DNA from: Actinomadura formosensis NBRC 14204
Lineage (GTDB): Bacteria > Actinomycetota > Actinomycetes > Streptosporangiales > Streptosporangiaceae
Reading direction: 5' to 3'
Length of the DNA: 40,205 nucleotides
NCBI RefSeq assembly: GCF_001552155.1
Contig: NZ_BCQQ01000059.1
Span: 1-40,205, forward strand
In this document: piece after piece, positions 38,712 to 40,205 of the stretch
How positions within the stretch are numbered: the stretch's first letter is position 1
Layout of the letters: each line of letters opens with the position of its first letter
Program-made: the position numbers and the translations under genes
The notes under the pieces: generated by a model
Database searches by the model: none
What the model was told of the DNA's origin: nothing
What the model saw: the letters and a program-made list of their open reading frames with translations, nothing else

Positions 38712-40205
38712 TTACGTTGCGAGCGCACGGTGGAGCCGCGCGGACTCCTGCACCAGGCGGCTGGAGCCGCCGCGGGCCGCCGTCTCCGCGACGGCCGGGA
38801 TCGTGCCCCCGGCGCCGATGATCTCGGCCTGGCGGGTCGCCAGCGCGATGAGGTCGGGCAGGCCGGCCGCGGCCCGTTCACCGGGCGCCGGGAGCGCGTG
38901 CGGGAGCGCGGCGGCGAGCAGCGTCCAGACATCGGCGTGGGCGCCCGCGTCGGCGGCGGCGGTGAGGGACTTCACGGCGCGGGTCAGGGTGAGGCGGCCG
39001 CGGGCGGCCAGCCTTCCGAGCGCCGCGCCCGTGCCCTCCGCGGGGAGGGCGCCGCGGGCGCTCAGGGCGAGGAGCGCCTCGACGGCGTTCGCGCGCTCGT
39101 CCCGGTGCCGGTTGGCGAGGGTCATGGCGAGCAGGGTCGCAGTGGCCGCGCCGGTGGGACCGTCCGCCTCGGCCAGGTCGAGCAGGATGGCGCCCTGGGC
39201 CAGGGTCTCCTCGTCGGTGCCGGCCAGGCGCGGGACGAGATGCGCGGCGGCGACCTCCCGGTGGGAGGGCAGCATCGACGGCCAGAACACGGTGGAGGCG
39301 GTGTGGTTCGGCCGGCCGAAGTCCGTCCAGCCGTCCTCCGGGAAACGGCAGAGGTGGGCGATGTCGGAGTCACCGGGCACGTCCACCGTGGACAGGATGC
39401 GGGTCGGGAGCCGGAGCGCCCGGCCGCGGACGGTCGCGACCGGCTCGTCGAGGATCCGGCACTCGACGCCCGGGTCGGCGAGCCCGCCCGCGGCGAGCCA
39501 GGCCGCGACCGTCCGCCCGGCCTCGGACACCAGCCGCCTCGCGCGCGCCACGGCCTCCCGGTCGATGTCGCGGGGGACGCGCAGCATCGCCTGCGCGAGA
39601 TCGGCCCGTCCCGGCTCCGTGCCCGTCTCCTCCAGGCGTTCGAGCCGCCTCACCAGGACGTCCGGGGCGATGTGGCCGCTGCCTTCGGTCGGCGTCGCGA
39701 GCAGCACCGGCACCGTCCCGACGGCGGACGCGATCTCGTGCCTGCGCAGGGTGAGGAAACGCTCCAGCTGCGGCTCGGACACCGTCCCGGACTTGCGGGA
39801 CCGGCCCCTGAGCAGGGCGGCGAGAACTCTGGGCAGGTGGTGCGACGTCCTCGGGAGAAGAAGGCTCCGCACCGGGAACTGGACCCAGCTTTCCTGGACA
39901 ACGTGTTGCATGTACGAGTGGCCTGCGGGGTTCGCGAGCCACGGCGCCATGTCATCGGCGGGTCTCCTGAGCGCCTCGCGGGTCGCCTCCAGGTCGCGGT
40001 AGGCGAACTCGACGAGTGCGGCCAGGAAACGCTCCTGTGCCCGCCACTCGCCGGTGGAGCGCAGCAGGACGGTGAACTCGTCGGCCAGTTCGGCGAGGGA
40101 ACCGATCGGGGCGGGCGCCTCGCGCGGGACGAACGGCGGCGGACCCGCCGGCGGCTCGGGCTCGGCGGCCGCCTCGATCTCGCCGAACGCCTCCGCGACC
40201 GGCTC
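38712..40205 (-). CDS. Probable DUF6493-family protein (5' end outside window)
   Basis: The frame is open from the stop at 38712 to the window edge: 497 residues visible and the start not reached. The first visible part is acidic and Pro-rich (EPVAEAFGEIEAAAEPEPP...), then LAELADEFTVLLRSTGEWRAQERFLAALVEFA (both cited by their ends). Later it has VPVLLATPTEGSGHIAPDVLVRRLERLE and PGRADLAQAMLRVPR, a pattern I associate with DUF6493, followed by HEAT-like Ala/Leu-rich helices to the end. In many actinomycetes such proteins occur with a SWIM zinc-finger protein, DUF5691, a MoxR-type ATPase and a VWA protein; those would lie to the right of this window. Function is unknown. Confidence 0.65.
   Translation of the reverse strand, partial: EPVAEAFGEIEAAAEPEPPAGPPPFVPREAPAPIGSLAELADEFTVLLRSTGEWRAQERFLAALVEFAYRDLEATREALRRPADDMAPWLANPAGHSYMQHVVQESWVQFPVRSLLLPRTSHHLPRVLAALLRGRSRKSGTVSEPQLERFLTLRRHEIASAVGTVPVLLATPTEGSGHIAPDVLVRRLERLEETGTEPGRADLAQAMLRVPRDIDREAVARARRLVSEAGRTVAAWLAAGGLADPGVECRILDEPVATVRGRALRLPTRILSTVDVPGDSDIAHLCRFPEDGWTDFGRPNHTASTVFWPSMLPSHREVAAAHLVPRLAGTDEETLAQGAILLDLAEADGPTGAATATLLAMTLANRHRDERANAVEALLALSARGALPAEGTGAALGRLAARGRLTLTRAVKSLTAAADAGAHADVWTLLAAALPHALPAPGERAAAGLPDLIALATRQAEIIGAGGTIPAVAETAARGGSSRLVQESARLHRALAT

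Overview
The window is about 40 kb of very GC-rich chromosomal DNA from an actinomycete. A WhiB-family regulator, a complete conservon (cvnABCD), a LytR-CpsA-Psr protein, an IdeR/DmdR-type iron box and several start codons 6-8 nt downstream of a -10 element all point to Actinomycetota. The gene content is most like Streptosporangiales/Thermomonosporaceae (Actinomadura-like), but no rRNA or other marker confirms this. I see no tRNA, rRNA, IS element, phage gene or CRISPR array, and the region reads as core to mildly accessory chromosome.

Layout. 1-2.0 kb: 3' part of a YihY/BrkB membrane protein and a phosphotriesterase-fold protein that has lost most metal ligands. 2.0-3.8 kb: three hairpins, a WhiB-like regulator and an iron-box-controlled sucrase/ferredoxin-like protein. 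3.8-8.5 kb: a lipid-precursor cluster, glpD-tetR divergent from an alkyl-DHAP-synthase-like flavoenzyme and a diacylglycerol-kinase-like lipid kinase, in the order I recall for M. tuberculosis Rv2249c-Rv2252. 8.6-12.9 kb: a 42-codon small ORF, a metallophosphoesterase, a DUF4234 membrane protein and a stand-alone Pol I-type polymerase. 12.8-15.2 kb: a TetR/MFS efflux pair with twin operators, and a 72-aa fragment of an SGNH hydrolase coupled to the pump. 15.2-22.5 kb: a seven-gene minus-strand operon (binding lipoprotein, two permeases, benzoylformate-decarboxylase-like enzyme, two near-duplicate ATPases, FAD monooxygenase) that looks like an uptake and breakdown unit for an aromatic 2-keto acid. 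23.3-28.2 kb: the conservon. 28.3-35.2 kb: an SGNH hydrolase, a STAS protein, a 1182-aa triple-AAA protein and a convergent ABC exporter whose stop codon interlocks with it. 35.3-38.6 kb: LCP protein, a small acidic protein, two tandem paralogous ~50-aa membrane microproteins, glutathione peroxidase and an O6-alkylguanine-DNA methyltransferase. 38.7-40.2 kb: the 3' part of a probable DUF6493 protein.

Best candidates for new biology: (i) the benzoylformate-decarboxylase/ABC operon with two permeases, two ATPases and one binding protein; (ii) the triple-AAA protein with three non-canonical P-loops; (iii) the twin microproteins; (iv) the phosphotriesterase-like pseudoenzyme; (v) the truncated SGNH gene that keeps a strong ribosome binding site. 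All functions are read from sequence alone; no database search was possible.
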